A stretch of 64,000 nucleotides of DNA, from contig CAADRB010000019.1 in NCBI GenBank assembly GCA_900708905.1, positions 2,208,406 to 2,272,405 on the forward strand. Reading direction: 5' to 3'. The stretch's first letter is position 1, and every line of letters starts with the position of its first letter. Shown one piece after another: positions 1 to 14,115 of this stretch. This stretch comes from Hymenolepis diminuta. Its lineage: Eukaryota > Platyhelminthes > Cestoda > Cyclophyllidea > Hymenolepididae. The position numbers were made by a program, and so were the translations under genes. Under the pieces are notes generated by a model. It searched no databases. It saw only the letters and a program-made list of their open reading frames with translations, and was not told the origin of the DNA.

Positions 1-1689
1 CAAACATGGATCTTTACGTTGGGATCATTGAATTACCAAGATATTTTTGTCTGATTTATTTAACACAGTCATCTGGTTTGCTTGCGTCATTCTGACATAC
101 TACTAACACTAACAAAACGTAAATATATTTAAAGTCCACCAAAAATCCACATACAGATAGCAATCAGACAAAAAAGAGATGCTGAATATGAAAATATTCA
201 AATGTGAGATGACAATGCGTACTCATCGTGAATGACTTATCCAGTTAATATATGCTAGAACACATTGACGACATTGGGAAAAATTAGTGATATTCATGAG
301 ATAAAATCCAATGTTTGATATGAATTCAAGCTGGGGCGCTGTATTTAAGAAAATCTATATTTTTTTTTTCGAAGGGCTTATTCATAATTAAGTGCTGATA
401 TTTAACGCTAACACAGGCCTTCATTTTAAGGAATTCCACAGGACCATTTGCTTAATACTAAGCTTGAAAAATATCGATTTAATATTAATTTATGAGACCT
501 CAGTTTTAGTAGTACGATGCACTGCTAAATATAGACCCCACAATACTATCATTATTTTGTTTAAACTCCAAATTTCTTAGAATATTATAGCACATTCTGC
601 ATTAAATTTTCACTAAAAAACTCAAACTAACGATGGGAAAATTTCATTTTTCCTCCTAATCTTTTCATATTGAATGGTGGATTCAGACTAGAGCAAAAGG
701 AAAACGAAACTGTTTTTTTGCCACAGAGATCCTTCTTAAAACCCTTTTTAGTTATCATGAAACTGATTCTATATGAATAATTTAGCAAGTAGCTTGTACA
801 GATTGAAGCAAATTTGATACTGGCAAAAATATCAAAATTTTGGATGATTAGATCGTGACTCAAAACATCTATGATCTATAACAATAACTTGTTAAAATAT
901 AACTTCATTTTCAAATTTTGTAAACATGCATACGCATTTTTCATATATTTAATATCGTTTCATGTATTCGATCTGTTTACTTTAAGCCCTGGGATCTGAC
1001 ACAAATATTTGGAGAGACCAAACAAACCCAGTTCCATGAAATTTCACATCAAATCCTTTTTGAGACTACTTTTATCGACTCCTGATAGGCTGCAGTTGAC
1101 CAAATTTTGAATAAGGCTATACAAGTATACTATAGACACTTCAGAAATGCATGTAAATTTGCGAAATTTTATTAAAGAAGGATTCCTCAAAAGGCAAATT
1201 CTCATTAGCATTTACTAAATAAAATATGTGCATTTCTTTATTTTGCAAAAGTGTATCGAAATGGAACATAAGACTATAAATCTAAACTTATCTTCGGAAA
1301 TCACGGATAAATTCCTGCAGTATTTGCCTACCAAATTAAAAGTAACAAATTAAACTTACAATACTTCGCAGATGATGAATCGTCAACTGGTAATGTTTTG
1401 AAGTTTGTAAAACATGAACTTTGGTGATTTCAAATTTTTCTCTTACCATCGTATAAAAGTCGTGAATAAATTTGCGTATTCTTAAATGAACTTTAAGCAA
1501 GTTACACATTTCAAGATTAACGTTTAGAATTGATATAAAATTATTTACTTACATGCAAATTGTTATTTGAAACCTATAATTAAAAATCATGAAAAAAATG
1601 GATTGGGGATTAAATACATGAACCAAACGAAGATAATTTAATATTTTGATAACTTATTAAATTTTGATAAATCATTATCTAATTTCTAG
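1..1689. other. Gene-free AT-rich stretch, probably upstream intron
   Basis: I see no coding exon here. The open frames are short, AT-rich and without paired splice sites. The stretch ends at a 3' splice acceptor (ttctag, last base 1689) that opens the exon at 1690, so at least its right part is an intron of that gene. Confidence 0.5.
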
Positions 1690-3491
1690 TCTTGGAATAC
1701 CTCCAATAAATAACAATCGGCGGCAGACGTTGAGTGCATTGGATAAATTCAATTTTTACTTTCCCCGACGGTCGAACTTTAATCTTCTCCACCGAAAACA
1801 CCATCAGGTGACCAATGCGGCCTTTGATACAGATGAATCTGAGTCTGCTTCTACGCACATAACTTTTCCCCATCAGCAGGTTTCACCCCTTCCCGAAGAG
1901 GCAGTTAGTTCCCAACCTCAGTCCATTACCACCACCAATCCTCCAATTCTCCAGATCAATGAAATCGAGGCTCAAGATATGGATGAACATTCGGAAGAAG
2001 TAGAAGATAGCTACAGTGTGGAAGATGACATGGAAGGCATTGAATCACCAGTCAAAAAGAAGAGGCGGAGAAGAAGAAGGACTCCTGATGTTGCTTCAGT
2101 TTACCGACGATCTTCAGAGGCACTTTCAGCTGTGGCAGCATCTGTTAATGGTGCTTGCGGATTAGTGCGCAGAAACTCCTACTGTCCGACACGGTTGATG
2201 CCTCCGGATACAGAGCAGCTCTTAGTGCCTGAAAGGAAGGCCAGAAGCGAAAATGGAAGTCAACCGACGATTATCAGAACTTCAAGTGAACGGCAGTTCT
2301 ACGTGAGTCCTGTGGTAAGTGATGAGCTAATAATTATTATCGATTTGTGTTCTAGCAGTGTGTAATATTCTCTCGAGCAAATATTAGGACAATATTACTT
2401 ATAACTATGCAAAATTAATGCGAACATTAACAAAAATTCCGACTTCACCAAGTGAAAAAATCCAAAGGCATCTGTCTTATAATTTGAGATAATAATTTAG
2501 TCCCTCTTCCGTTGAGAAACATGGAGATCAGTGCCTATGTAAGGAAAAGATACCTTTTCATCAAGTGATTCGAATGGATAACCAAAATATCCGGTGGTGA
2601 TTAAGGGAGGAATGATAAAATATATCCTCCTCTATTAGCAACGTATCAGCATTTCTTTCATATTTTCAGAAAAAAATTAGCTTCTAACGTTAATCCAGTC
2701 CATACAATCGATTATTATAGATAACCCTGTTTTTTATTCTGTTTTACTACCCTTCTTTCACTTGAAGTTAACTTGAGCATGTGACGGATTCATCAAGTGC
2801 TGAGTTAACCTTTTAAACCATAAGAAAGATTTTTTCAAGTCTACCCTTCACAGTATATCAGTTCAAAACATCTCTGCTAACGACAGCTTGCGATAGCAAC
2901 TCTGCAAATGCGTGCAATTTTAACTAGAAATACATCTAACGTTTACAGTTAACCAGTATTTTACCAACACAAAAAACGCAATTAAATCGGTAAAAGAAGT
3001 ACCTAGTTTCTTTAGATTATTGGTTACCAGTAAAGTTTCTATTATATTATCTATATAATATAATATACCAATATTATCTACTGATAGAATATCAACTATC
3101 GTTGATAATGGATTTATTAGATTTCTAAAGGATATAAATTAATTAAATCTAGCAATTTCACTTGTTAGAAATTCCCAGAATTTTATAAAAATTTTATTAG
3201 AATATGCTCAATTTTGCATCTGTTGAGCTTTATTGATTAATACAAATCAACAGATCAGGTAGAGATGTTTAAGTATTTCATCCACTGTATTGTCAAAATG
3301 GAGTTAAAAATTACTCTCACCAATATTTGGCACTAGTCAAGATAGTAAAGGTCTAAATGGAGAAATATTTTTTTATCAAACTAGTGAAATGCTCGATCAG
3401 CGTATGTATATTATTTTTTCAGCCTTCACCCAATTCTTTGGACGTCATGAAAACGAATAAAGCCTTGAGCAGTTCCGTGGCGGTATTATAG
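1690..3491 (+). CDS. Last two coding exons of an unrecognised gene with acidic and polybasic tail
   Basis: Two exons join in frame: 1690-2314 and 3423-3491, separated by a 1108-bp intron (GTAAGT donor, TTTTTTCAG acceptor) that holds nothing recognisable. The first exon enters with one leftover base, so upstream exons must exist. The second ends in TAG at 3489-3491. About 230 residues are visible. The order is a Ser/Thr/Pro-rich start, an acidic run (around 1960-2045), the basic cluster VKKKRRRRRR (around 2051-2080), then Arg-Arg-x-Ser sites (RRSSEAL, RRNSYCP) of the kind basophilic kinases use. The chain ends in VAVL, which could be a hydrophobic PDZ-type terminus. It looks like a disordered, phosphorylated C-terminal tail and the basic run could be a nuclear localisation signal. 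I cannot name the family. Exon structure is more certain than function. Confidence 0.75.
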
Positions 3492-3787
3492 GGCTGCAAA
3501 CAGTAAATCCAGCAACTATTTCTCAATCCAAACAAAAACTTTTATTCATTGTGCCTACGCATCAACCAGATTTTTCTCCTTTTCCGAAGTATATTTGAGA
3601 TATGTGTGTATATGCAAAGCAGATAACCCCAAATCTATCCCATCCCTACCTTGTATCCAATGGCGCTTATCTCAACTACCCAAACTCCGACCCGAATCCC
3701 ACCTAGTTTATGACTGACCTGTATACTGACAGACCACTCTTTCTTCCCTTTTATCTACCCTTATTCACTACTAATTTCATATTCACG

Positions 3788-3793
3788 AATAAA
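3788..3793 (+). promoter_or_regulatory. AATAAA poly(A) signal candidate
   Basis: This is an AATAAA about 300 bases after the TAG at 3491 and on the same strand. It would give a 3' UTR of roughly 315 nt for the preceding gene. It is a plausible position, but AATAAA is common by chance in such AT-rich DNA. Confidence 0.4.
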
Positions 3794-6700
3794 CGGAAAT
3801 GCAAGCTAACTTTATCCTTTTTATTAAATAAGTCTATGATCCCATCCTTACTAAAACACTTTAGAGGTCTTTAAAACAGAAGGAAGTCATGACTCGCATG
3901 TGAAAAGGATATAATAAAACACTCATAATATGAACAAAATATCCAGACGAAGATTGGAAATTGTTTGATGCTAAGGTAGTGAGGAAGAATTCACTATATT
4001 TTGCCGTCGGAAACAATCGGCAGTGGGAATATTAGAAAGCCCCTTTATTAACTCTATCATGAAGTTGGGTGAATTTCCATTCAGACTTCTTGAAATAAAA
4101 GAAGATAGGTCAAGGTGAGCCATTCCACTTGATGTGACCTTTGGTTAGATCAGCTGAAAGAAGAATTCACATTATAGAGAAAATTGCCATTTAAGTGCAG
4201 TTTAGTTAATTACTTCCTTTGCATGTGGTAAAAGTATTGGAAATATTAATATAGACCAAACAAATAAATAGATGACAATTGTATTTGAATTTATTAATTG
4301 AATTTACTACATTATATAAAATGGAGACTGTAGTAACATTAGTATGGTTGAATAGATGAGTTTAGCATATGTAAAATCATGTACGAAGATCCAGGAGATC
4401 CAGAGAAGGCACCCCTGTCTTGGTGAAATCTTATTTGATTTTGTCTAACTAATGTCGCCTAATTAGGGTGCTAGTGGGGAGGCTAGAGTGAAGTTTTAGC
4501 TGAGGCCTAGAACCAGACATTCTTAGTATTTTTTGCTAAAAGCTTTTAAAACAGGTTTAAAAATTATGCGAAAGCAAAAGTAGCATGATATGATAAATAT
4601 TTCATGCCTGGCAAATCACTTATTTGGGAGTGTCCCAAGCAATTTTTGATCACATCCGAGCATCTTAGAGACTCTGAAAAAACACTGTTCATGTAAGTTT
4701 GTAACGAGAAAGATTACCATAAATAATGAAAATCTGAAATCCATACATATTTAAGAATCAATCATTAAGCAATATTCATATACACCAACGTTTACGTGAT
4801 CAGAATTCTCAAATGATGAGCCGTTTCTTCAAACTCGCGATGTTCGATATCCTAGAGAAGTTGGCGTTTATTGATGCCAATAACAACTGCCAAGCCGAGA
4901 GCTCTCAGACACTATAACTACCGCAGCTTAAATGTGCCAGATCATGCAGTGAAAATTTTATAGTAATGTTAATTTTTATTGGTGTATCGAAAACATTAAA
5001 ACAATACATATGAAGGATAACTCTCTATGCATTTTCCAGAATTACCTTTTATGAGCATTCTCCACAATAATACCTCAATTTTTCTGCCCACTAAGTTGGA
5101 GCGACCCCATTTATGTCCCTACGACGCATAACCCCCGTCGATCGATTTCCCCTCTTTTCTATAACCACCTCGCTTCACTAAAAGGCACATCTGCGCTCAT
5201 GCTCTGGCGTGGCCTTACTCAAGTGACTCATATAAAACTATCCTTATTGTCCAGACAACAACACAAGCATGTCAGTTACGGGCTCCTACGCTGCTCTCGT
5301 TCTCCGTCTCCGTTACTCGTTGTGGTTCCCTTGAGTACATTTTTGGTCCACTCAACTCTTGGTATTCTGCTTCACAATTGTTTTAGCTCTTACTCAAACA
5401 GCTACGAACTGGTGACTGTTATTATTGCCGTAATTTGTTAGCTGCAAACCGTTGATTGTTATCTAACTCCAACACATATTTCCCATCCTTTTCCAATAAA
5501 AGTTCAAATACCTGAACAAGAAAGGACGAGAGTAATTACATATTTCGATACAATGGGTAGAATATATGAGCCTATTTACAATAGTTTAACAAAAAAAGTA
5601 CAATTCTCACTGATTAGACATAAAATGGAATGTAAAGGATTTTACGTCAGCCAATGTGAGTGGTCGAAATTAATTTTATCATCAGTTTCAACATCTTAAA
5701 TATTTTGCAATGGAGGTCTGCAATCAATAACATTCATATTGTTCATAACAAGCAAAAGGGAACTCATCTGTAGAATCCACCTGTTTGAGATGAACAAGGA
5801 ATATTAATTTTAATTATATTCAAAACTTAGAACATTGTTGGTTTTCTTCAAATCCAGATGGCTTACGCTTCTGCATAGTTATTGTTATTATTATTCATAG
5901 CACTTTTAAGAATACAAGTTCTTATCATAAGCGAAATAGCAAAACACTTCAGGAATAGATGAACCAGAGTGAAGATTTGAGTAAGGATACATAATGAAGT
6001 CATGTGAGATGTTCGGATGCGACAGAACTCAATTGTTCAAATTTATCCCCGGTTTTCTGGGTGAGTTTATGTCCTCAATATTCCGATCAGTTAGTCTAAC
6101 TGAATGGTTGGTCACGCTACTGATTCATTTTTATCTTTTTACAAACAAAAGCAGGTAGACGACGCTAACTAATGTATTTTAAACATAGCAGACCATATGA
6201 GAGCTCACTGGAGTTTCAGAGATTTTACTACAGTCACTAATTATATTGCTAGTTATTAAACAATAGTAGATTTAAGGAATAAATATTACTGGGGGGAAGA
6301 CATTCAGTTACACATATTCAAACGCCATGCATCAACGGTAATATTGTAAGTGAATATGCAGATTATTCCACGTATGCAGATAGGTCCCACTTTCCTTATT
6401 TGTGAATCAAAACTATGCCACCATTTCATAAACAAATAAGATCCAAACAATTTTAGGAAATGTGCATAGACAACATTACTTTTAATTGTTACCATGCTTT
6501 CTGTAGTCTTTCTTACTATTTCAAGTTTATCTCTCCCGGCAGGAGATTTAAGAAAGCACCTTGTATTAGTATTCATGCTAGCCTGACAGAGACTAATCAT
6601 TTAAACAATTTTTCGAAATTAATAACCCTAAGAGGCATTACACTTTCCAAAAGTCAATCTCAATCCTTTTATTAGTTACGGTTTATCTGTGAGAATGAAA

Positions 6701-7840
6701 TATGTATTAACTGACAGTTTATGAAAATACGCATATTTATCAATTTTGATACAATTTTTTCTATTACCTGATAAATCGAAATCAGTACATGATGCTGAAT
6801 TTATGAATATTCTAAACTGAAGAAAACTAAAACATCTTCCCTCTGGAAGTTTATCATTAAATTTCATATAATAAAATATCACCTCTACTTTTAGATTAAC
6901 CATGCGAAGTTACCTCTTTCTCAATCATCAATTTTAAAGTAAAACTTACGACCTTTCGGATGTGTGAAGAAAAATATAGTTTATTTAAATTATCTAAATA
7001 TTTTACATTTTAACGTTTATTTTTTTCACAAAGCATTTCAGAGGTCGAACAAGATTTTTAATTTTCAAACAATATTTTCGTGTGGTTAATTTTGATTACC
7101 GGTATAGCATAAAAAGTTAAATGTATAATTAATTTACATTAATCGAGATTCTTTGACCTCAAGGGGAAAATTAGCATAATTTTTAATAATTGCGTCAATA
7201 GTAATTTAATTCTGATCTAAGATATGTCAAACGCTGTTAATTTTATTATTTATAATAAACTTAATTAAAAATTTCTATCCAAAAAATATGCTATTATACA
7301 AACCGTAAAAAGCTTACTTTTTCGTTGCGCTGAGTTAATACTGTAAGTTGTTAAATGTCATGCAAAATAACTTTGACTTCACAATCGCTCCAATTGGCAA
7401 GATCGGTCATCATGATTAAAAACCGGGCAACAAACATAGGGCGTTTTAGACAAGCTCTTACTGCTATCCACAAGACGAATGATGTAAGTTGAATATTGGA
7501 ACGTGAACTACCTATTTAGTAAATGTTGTACAACTTGAAACCCAAAATTAAATGAAGTTAGAACTTGACGCTACTCTAATCATTAATTTATCCCATTTTC
7601 TGTACTTTCTCTTAATCGATTTCAGTCGCTTCCTACAGTTAAAAATCGTTAACTTGTTGAAACTATAGAAACAAGGGGTTTCAAATCAAATATCTAGGAA
7701 TTTGAAAACAGCTAGAAAAAGCACTGGAATATGTATTTCTTTCCCAGTCCGGGCTTGCACAGTCAATTTTAAATGGAAAACACATCTTGCGAATGTGTAA
7801 GTAATAAGTAACATTACAGCTAATATTCAAATTGAAATCA

Positions 7841-7876
7841 ATTAATTTGAAATTAGAAATTAATTTGAAGTTAGAA
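7841..7876 (+). repeat. 18-bp tandem duplication
   Basis: Two adjacent copies of ATTAATTTGAAATTAGAA differ at one base. It is probably a local slippage duplication in AT-rich DNA. Confidence 0.7.
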
Positions 7877-10800
7877 ATTTTCACTAATGCCTTTCATCTG
7901 TGGAAAAAGTTAAATGGAATGCGCAGACTGGATTTGTTTGAAAAATCTACATATTCACCGAAATAATGCTTAAACTCAATGTAAGCGACAGAAGTATTTT
8001 GGTGAGAAATTCGCATAACCAGAAAGGCATCACAACGTAGTAAGTGAAGGTTAAGGAATGCAAGTGTTTACTTTCACTTCAAGCGTCACCATTTATACAC
8101 CATGTTCTGGTGATGTCTCGACAGAAAAAAAGACTACTCTCGAGTATTTATCGAGGTTCCAAACTCTATGTTACTCTTATATTAACATATCAACTGTTAA
8201 TGTGATTTTCACTAAATATTAGTATCAAAGTGTGGTTTTAAAATAACAAGCTCATTTTCATGCCAATAGACTGGGAATTTTAGGTATAGAATGGACCCAT
8301 ATTTAAATGCCTGGATTTACCGTGCAATCTTTCCTGTCTGGAGAGCTAATATAGTTCCACCGTTTACCACGGGCCTGAGAGCTGAAATTATTTAATGAGT
8401 TTCCGCTTTTCGGAAATACTGAAATGGTTATTCTATCAAATATTTCCGAAATGAAAATAGTTGCAATTTTCTCATACAGTTGTGATTTATGTTTAATGCA
8501 GACAAATTACGTTCCTTTAAGTTTCGTATAACATAATCTAATACTTCTAATATATATAAGAGTGTTTGTTTTCAAAGTACGAATCGAATTTATGCTTTTT
8601 ATGAAATGAAATAAATATGCAAATTGAATGGATAAACGATCTATAAATTATGTATTCACAAATGATCAATGCCTGTCAAGTATAAGGTCTTGGGATAGAT
8701 GTCAGTCGGTGCAAATTCAGTGACGTGAATTTCCAACCTATCTAGTTAATTCTGGTCAGTAGAATGCTAACTGAACGTCAAAAAGTATCAGGATATCTTT
8801 TTTTCTGTACAAGTCACTTGTTTACAGCACTTTTCTTCATAGACTGATTAATTATTTCATGAGGCTTTAGCTGTATTACGGAGGAAACATCACTGAATAC
8901 GTAAATGGAGCAGTTTTTGTTTGAGTTCTTCTCATGTGTCTTTGCTAAGTCGGAGCCACAGTTGATCCTCGCTTTTAACGGTTAACAAGATTATTAATCT
9001 AGTTACTATTTTATTCTATTTATACAACATCCAGAACGCAGCAGAATATACAAATTACCACAAGTAGGAAATAGGATAAACTTAATCAAGACTATAAATA
9101 TAGAATAAATGAACTTCCATGTGTATAAATACATCTCAACTTAGCTAAGTCGACATGTGTATCATATTCATAAATAAAACCAATGTTAAATGGAGATTTC
9201 GTAATATTCTACTTTGGAAAAAGGCAAAGCAGCTTTTGATAAGTCAGTACAGTAAAAATTTCACTTTATCATTATTGCTTCAAATCACTGAGGCAGAAGA
9301 ATTCCAGGACTTAAGTTCTTGAAGTTGGGAATGTTAGGAGTGTAAGATACGAAAATAACACATTTCGAGAAAATATGACGTCTTTTTCCTACAATGCTGG
9401 GTGCCTATGCAGAATTATCCTCACCTTTCCTTTCATCATAGAGTAGAAGTTTGTTGAATTTAATTGTGCACAAATTCATAATCGAAATAATCTTCCATTT
9501 AGCATTAACTAGGATTTAGGATTTAAGGAAGGAGCATGAAGTAAACACCTACTAATAAACAAAGGGGATAAATTAAATCACCTGATAATAATGGAATTAT
9601 ATTAACCGTATTCTGATTTTATAGGTTTTTAGTTTACAGTAATTATTAAATAATCAGTAATTCGTTATCGTAAATTCTTAAGCCACCGCATTTAAAGCCG
9701 TATTTTTTATCAGCTTAAAACGCATCTCATTAAAAGATCAGTCTGACGCATATGAGACGTACCACTTGCGCAAACTAAGATGACAAAGTTGTCTGTCTGA
9801 ATCTTGACAACTAGTTGGAAGAATATTTTAATGGGAATAAATTCACCCGTTTCAGGTGGTGAGGAGCATAGTGGAGTTGAAAAATCTAAAAGGAGTGGGT
9901 TTATTATCTGTTTATTTATTTGTTCTATGATATGATATATATAAATAGACCCTACGAAAATATTTGTTGTGTATAGCGGTGTGACATGCTAAACAAATAA
10001 GCCCTTGGCAAAGCCTTCCTAATTCTCCTAGAAGTCCAGATAGCTGCAGACAAAACAACTAATTACCTATGGAGTCCTCCGATATGAATTACCCCCAATT
10101 TATTTAGATTACGTCTGTGGGAGCAGACGTAATTACAAATAACAGGAGCAGCAGTTACAAACCAAAACAGCAAGTGCTGACTAGGCCAAAATGTTTTAAT
10201 CAAGCCACAATTAGGATTCCAGAGAGTAAGTGAGAGATAAGGAACAAAGGCGGGATTGTTATAGAAAAAAGGAGAATCCATAAGCTTGTCTAGATATTAT
10301 AGACTGAGGTTTGAGACATGGGAAGATGAAGGAAAAAATCAACGTTATTTCATGAGGAATGTGACCAAAAGAGTAATTTTTTGAAAAATACAGCTATCCT
10401 TCATGCCCAAGGTAGTGAGAAGGCAGAAAATACGGAGCGGAGGGACTTTACTATAAATGATTACTAATTTTTTAGCTGTCGTGCTTACGATCTCTATGAC
10501 TTGTGGGGGAACATAGGTAGGAAGAACAGAAAAGGTATGCTGATTTGATAATGTCCTATATTTTGAAACTGTTCTTCAGTTGCAAGAACCATATATAAGA
10601 GTTGTTTTAGTTGAATGTGGGAAAGGTGAGGAGAGTGGCCACTGTATTCACATCAGATTCTGTTTCATTGCAAATTATTAGGGTGAGGAGAGAAGAAAAA
10701 AATGATTTTGATCCAGAGACTAAAAGCTGGTGGAAGTAATCGGAGAAGGAGAAGAGTAATAAGCTATATTACGCTGAGGAAGAACCCCAATGCAGAAAAG

Positions 10801-13444
10801 GAGGAATGTGAAATCAGAAGATTTGGTCTTCGAAACCGGAGTTATGATTTGTCCTAATACCTCCATAGCTAAACATATTTAAAAGCATTCTTTTAGGGGG
10901 TTTTCGGGCTTTGAAAGTAACTGATTAACAATTTTTCTGGATATGAGGGTATGTCGCCATCTATTCTAAGCTATTTCATCACCAATGAAATTTTCTCAAC
11001 ATTATTTATGTTTAATGGTAACCTTAAACTGGAAAACAATAGACTATTCAATATTTAAAAGCTTATTTTTTATAGTTCCTTGTGTATATTTGTTAAATCA
11101 ATCCATTAAGCTTAATTAAAACACAAACTTTTATAAAGGACTTTTATATAAATTAACTGACAGATGAAAGAAATGGAATAGGTGGAAAAATAAATAACTA
11201 ATGTATTAATCTTTATTTTTAAACCCGTCATTTTTTAGATTTGAATAGGTTATTTTACTTCTGTCAGTCGAAACAAATTGTGAAATACACGATTTAGGAG
11301 CTGTAATTGCGTTATGATAATCGATTACAGATTTAGTCTTTCACATGATTTTCAATTGGTATTTTGTCTTAGACGAGGTTACGACGAAATTCACTTAGAA
11401 ACAGTAGTATAACTTAGATATTGGGCGTATGAAATGTGCTTCTATATGAAAGATTTCCAGGCTTGAAAAGTTTTAATACCTGTTTAGTTATCGACATAAC
11501 TTAAAGTCCGGAAACTAATAATAAAGCATTATCAAAGTACTGACTCAGATCTATGGAATGACAACCAAGAAATGTCATGTATATCTCAAGGCAACGTTTC
11601 AACATTGAAATCTCAAGCAGCTTAGGAAATTTTAGGCAAATAATTTGATTATTCAATTTGTGGTGTTTCTAGATAATTACTGACCACTGGCTTGAGTTTT
11701 TCTGCAAGCTGTAGGTGCCAAAACTTTCTGACGTGCCTGCTGATGTTTATTATCATATAGAACGGATATCAGGATATCAAACAGCAGTTACAAATCCAAA
11801 ATATTAGGAGATCGACACCTCAAAAATTAGAATGACTATGAGATAACAAATCTCGAACCGCTGTCAGCTGGGCGCTTAATTGAAATGGCATTCCACTCAT
11901 CTCGCTAATCACTTACTTCTGGAAGTAACATGACGTAATTTTACTAAATGGGGCTGGTTCACATGGCATAGACAATTTTCAACCATATTTTACCTTTAAT
12001 TCCATTTTTCTTACACTTAAATGGAAGGACGTTTGCCTGGGTCATCATTTTTCATTTTTTTATCCACTTTTTATAGGAAGTTCAGTGTTGTTCATTTTTT
12101 AATAGTCGAAATCTTTTTCAAGTCAGTGAAGATAAAAGTTTTCACAAGTGAAAGTCTCCAGTCTTTAGTAGTATTATCAGATCCATAGTAGAAAGAAGAT
12201 TGCTCAAAGTTCCTTGATTAAATGAAAGAACTAGTTAATATAATAAGTTCTCCAAAATTACAAGCAGAATTTCAGTACTAACTTTTCACAGGTTTCCAAG
12301 GTCCCTTTAAAAGTTAATGAATCACGAAGAAAGGAATACATAAAGTGCATAATAAGCCAGTAGTGGCGAGAATGGAAAAACGGAAGGAGATTGATGCCCT
12401 TAAAATAAATAATTTTCTGGGTAAATGACAGACATTTCCACAGGATATGCTACACTTTAGACAAATTTTTATTTACGGGAAGGTAACAACGCTAGTTTGA
12501 AAGAAATCTTAAACATATTCACGGCTAACCATTATTTTCTATCGGTCAAATCATTCAAAGAAATTTAATTTCTAAAAGTGTAAAGCACCATCTCAGAGAA
12601 CCAGAAAGGTAGGAGGCTGCCAGTTGTATCCAAAAGTTTTCAGAATGGAAAACAGTACTTTTGCATTATCGACAAAACCCCTATTCTATGGATGCATTAA
12701 CCAACAAGTATTTAAGGGACAAAGGTAGTTAAAGGATATCACAGTATAACCAATATTGTTAAAAATAAATTCAATGCAGTATTTTGCTTGAGTAGAAATA
12801 TATTCTATCGTGCATGCATGTTTGGAAAATATTATTCCTGAAAAGACCTTATTTAATATGTTAAAAAATTACCTTTATAACCCTAAACTTATTTATTATT
12901 AATGCATCTTTGCTTTTCACAAAAGGGTTTAAAAATTTAAAATTACATTTATAAGAAATAAGTAGATTTACAACAAATGAAATAATTTATATTTTCCGTA
13001 AATGAAACTGATAATTTATTCCACTACTATATATGCCTTTTGCCAACTCTAAAATGATAAACGGCAATGTATATTTAATATAGCCCTCCCACTTGGCTAA
13101 AATTGCGTGGACAAAGAAATAAGAAGAGAGAAGACTTCCAGCCCTGTATTTCTAATTTGGATGAAGGATGCTGATTGGCTGCCTAGATAATCAGCAATGT
13201 ATCACTTAGGATATGCCATTCCTAGGTATGACCATGGAAGAAAATTTAATTAAAAGCCAATACTCACGAGACGACTTCCCTTCAGAATTACTCCCTTTTA
13301 CCTCCTAGCAGTTATCTAAAACTTACGTAAGAAAATGTCTTTCCTTCAATCAAATACTTCAACGAAAACGTGATGTCTAATATGCCTCCACTTTCATGAT
13401 GCAAAAATAACAATCTTCATAAATTGCTATTAGGTTAACTGACA

Positions 13445-13515
13445 AATAATAAATTTATTATTATTAATGAAAAAATAATAAATATTATTATTAATAAAAA
13501 TAACAATAAATTTAA
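13445..13515. repeat. AAT/ATT-rich simple repeat with an 18-bp perfect palindrome
   Basis: The stretch is almost pure A and T. Bases 13445-13462 read AATAATAAATTTATTATT, which equals its own reverse complement. Similar AATAAT/ATTATT runs follow to about 13515. Such DNA can form hairpins and is prone to slippage. Confidence 0.75.
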
Positions 13516-14040
13516 TAATTCAAAAAAGTGACTTAATTATATTATTAAGCCAACGTACAAAATGCATTGTGTCTTTCCGAACGAGTGAATAGTTTATTGG
13601 AATCATTATTTTTACAGTAGTAAATACTGCTCTTTAGGGCAATTTCTATTGATTTAACAGCTAGCGCCTGCACGTTTCAGGGTTTTTATTTTAAGAATTA
13701 ATTTTTTTTATCACTATGACGGCCTTTGATAAACTGTTTTGATATTGATTTAAATCAATCAATAATTGCCAGATTTCGTTGAGTGAATCTGACTAAGCTT
13801 TATTATGTTAATATCATGTGAATTAAGATACTCCTATTTTTCAGACTTTTGAAAAAATGCACCTACCAGACATGCCAGTTAATCGACATGCTAATAAGCA
13901 CTGGACATGGTGAATAGGAAATCGCTCAGAAATCCAAGGGGGCTATCATGAAATTTGAATTTTGGGACGTGAAGCCGTGAACTATCATCAAGTAAACAAA
14001 ATTCAACCCGATTCTCGATATTAAATGAATTGAGATAAAT

Positions 14041-14115
14041 TTTAATATCTTTTACTTTTATACTTTATACATACATATACATATGCATATTTTATACTTT
14101 TATACTTTTTTGTGT
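14041..14115 (+). repeat. TTTATAC/ATACAT low-complexity tract
   Basis: Repeated TTTATAC and ATACAT words form an imperfect microsatellite. I see no function. Confidence 0.55.

Noticed and set aside
10063..10281. 72-codon minus-strand frame starting MDSPFF
   Set aside because: No motif, splice partner or poly(A) signal supports it, and the flanking DNA is equally structured.
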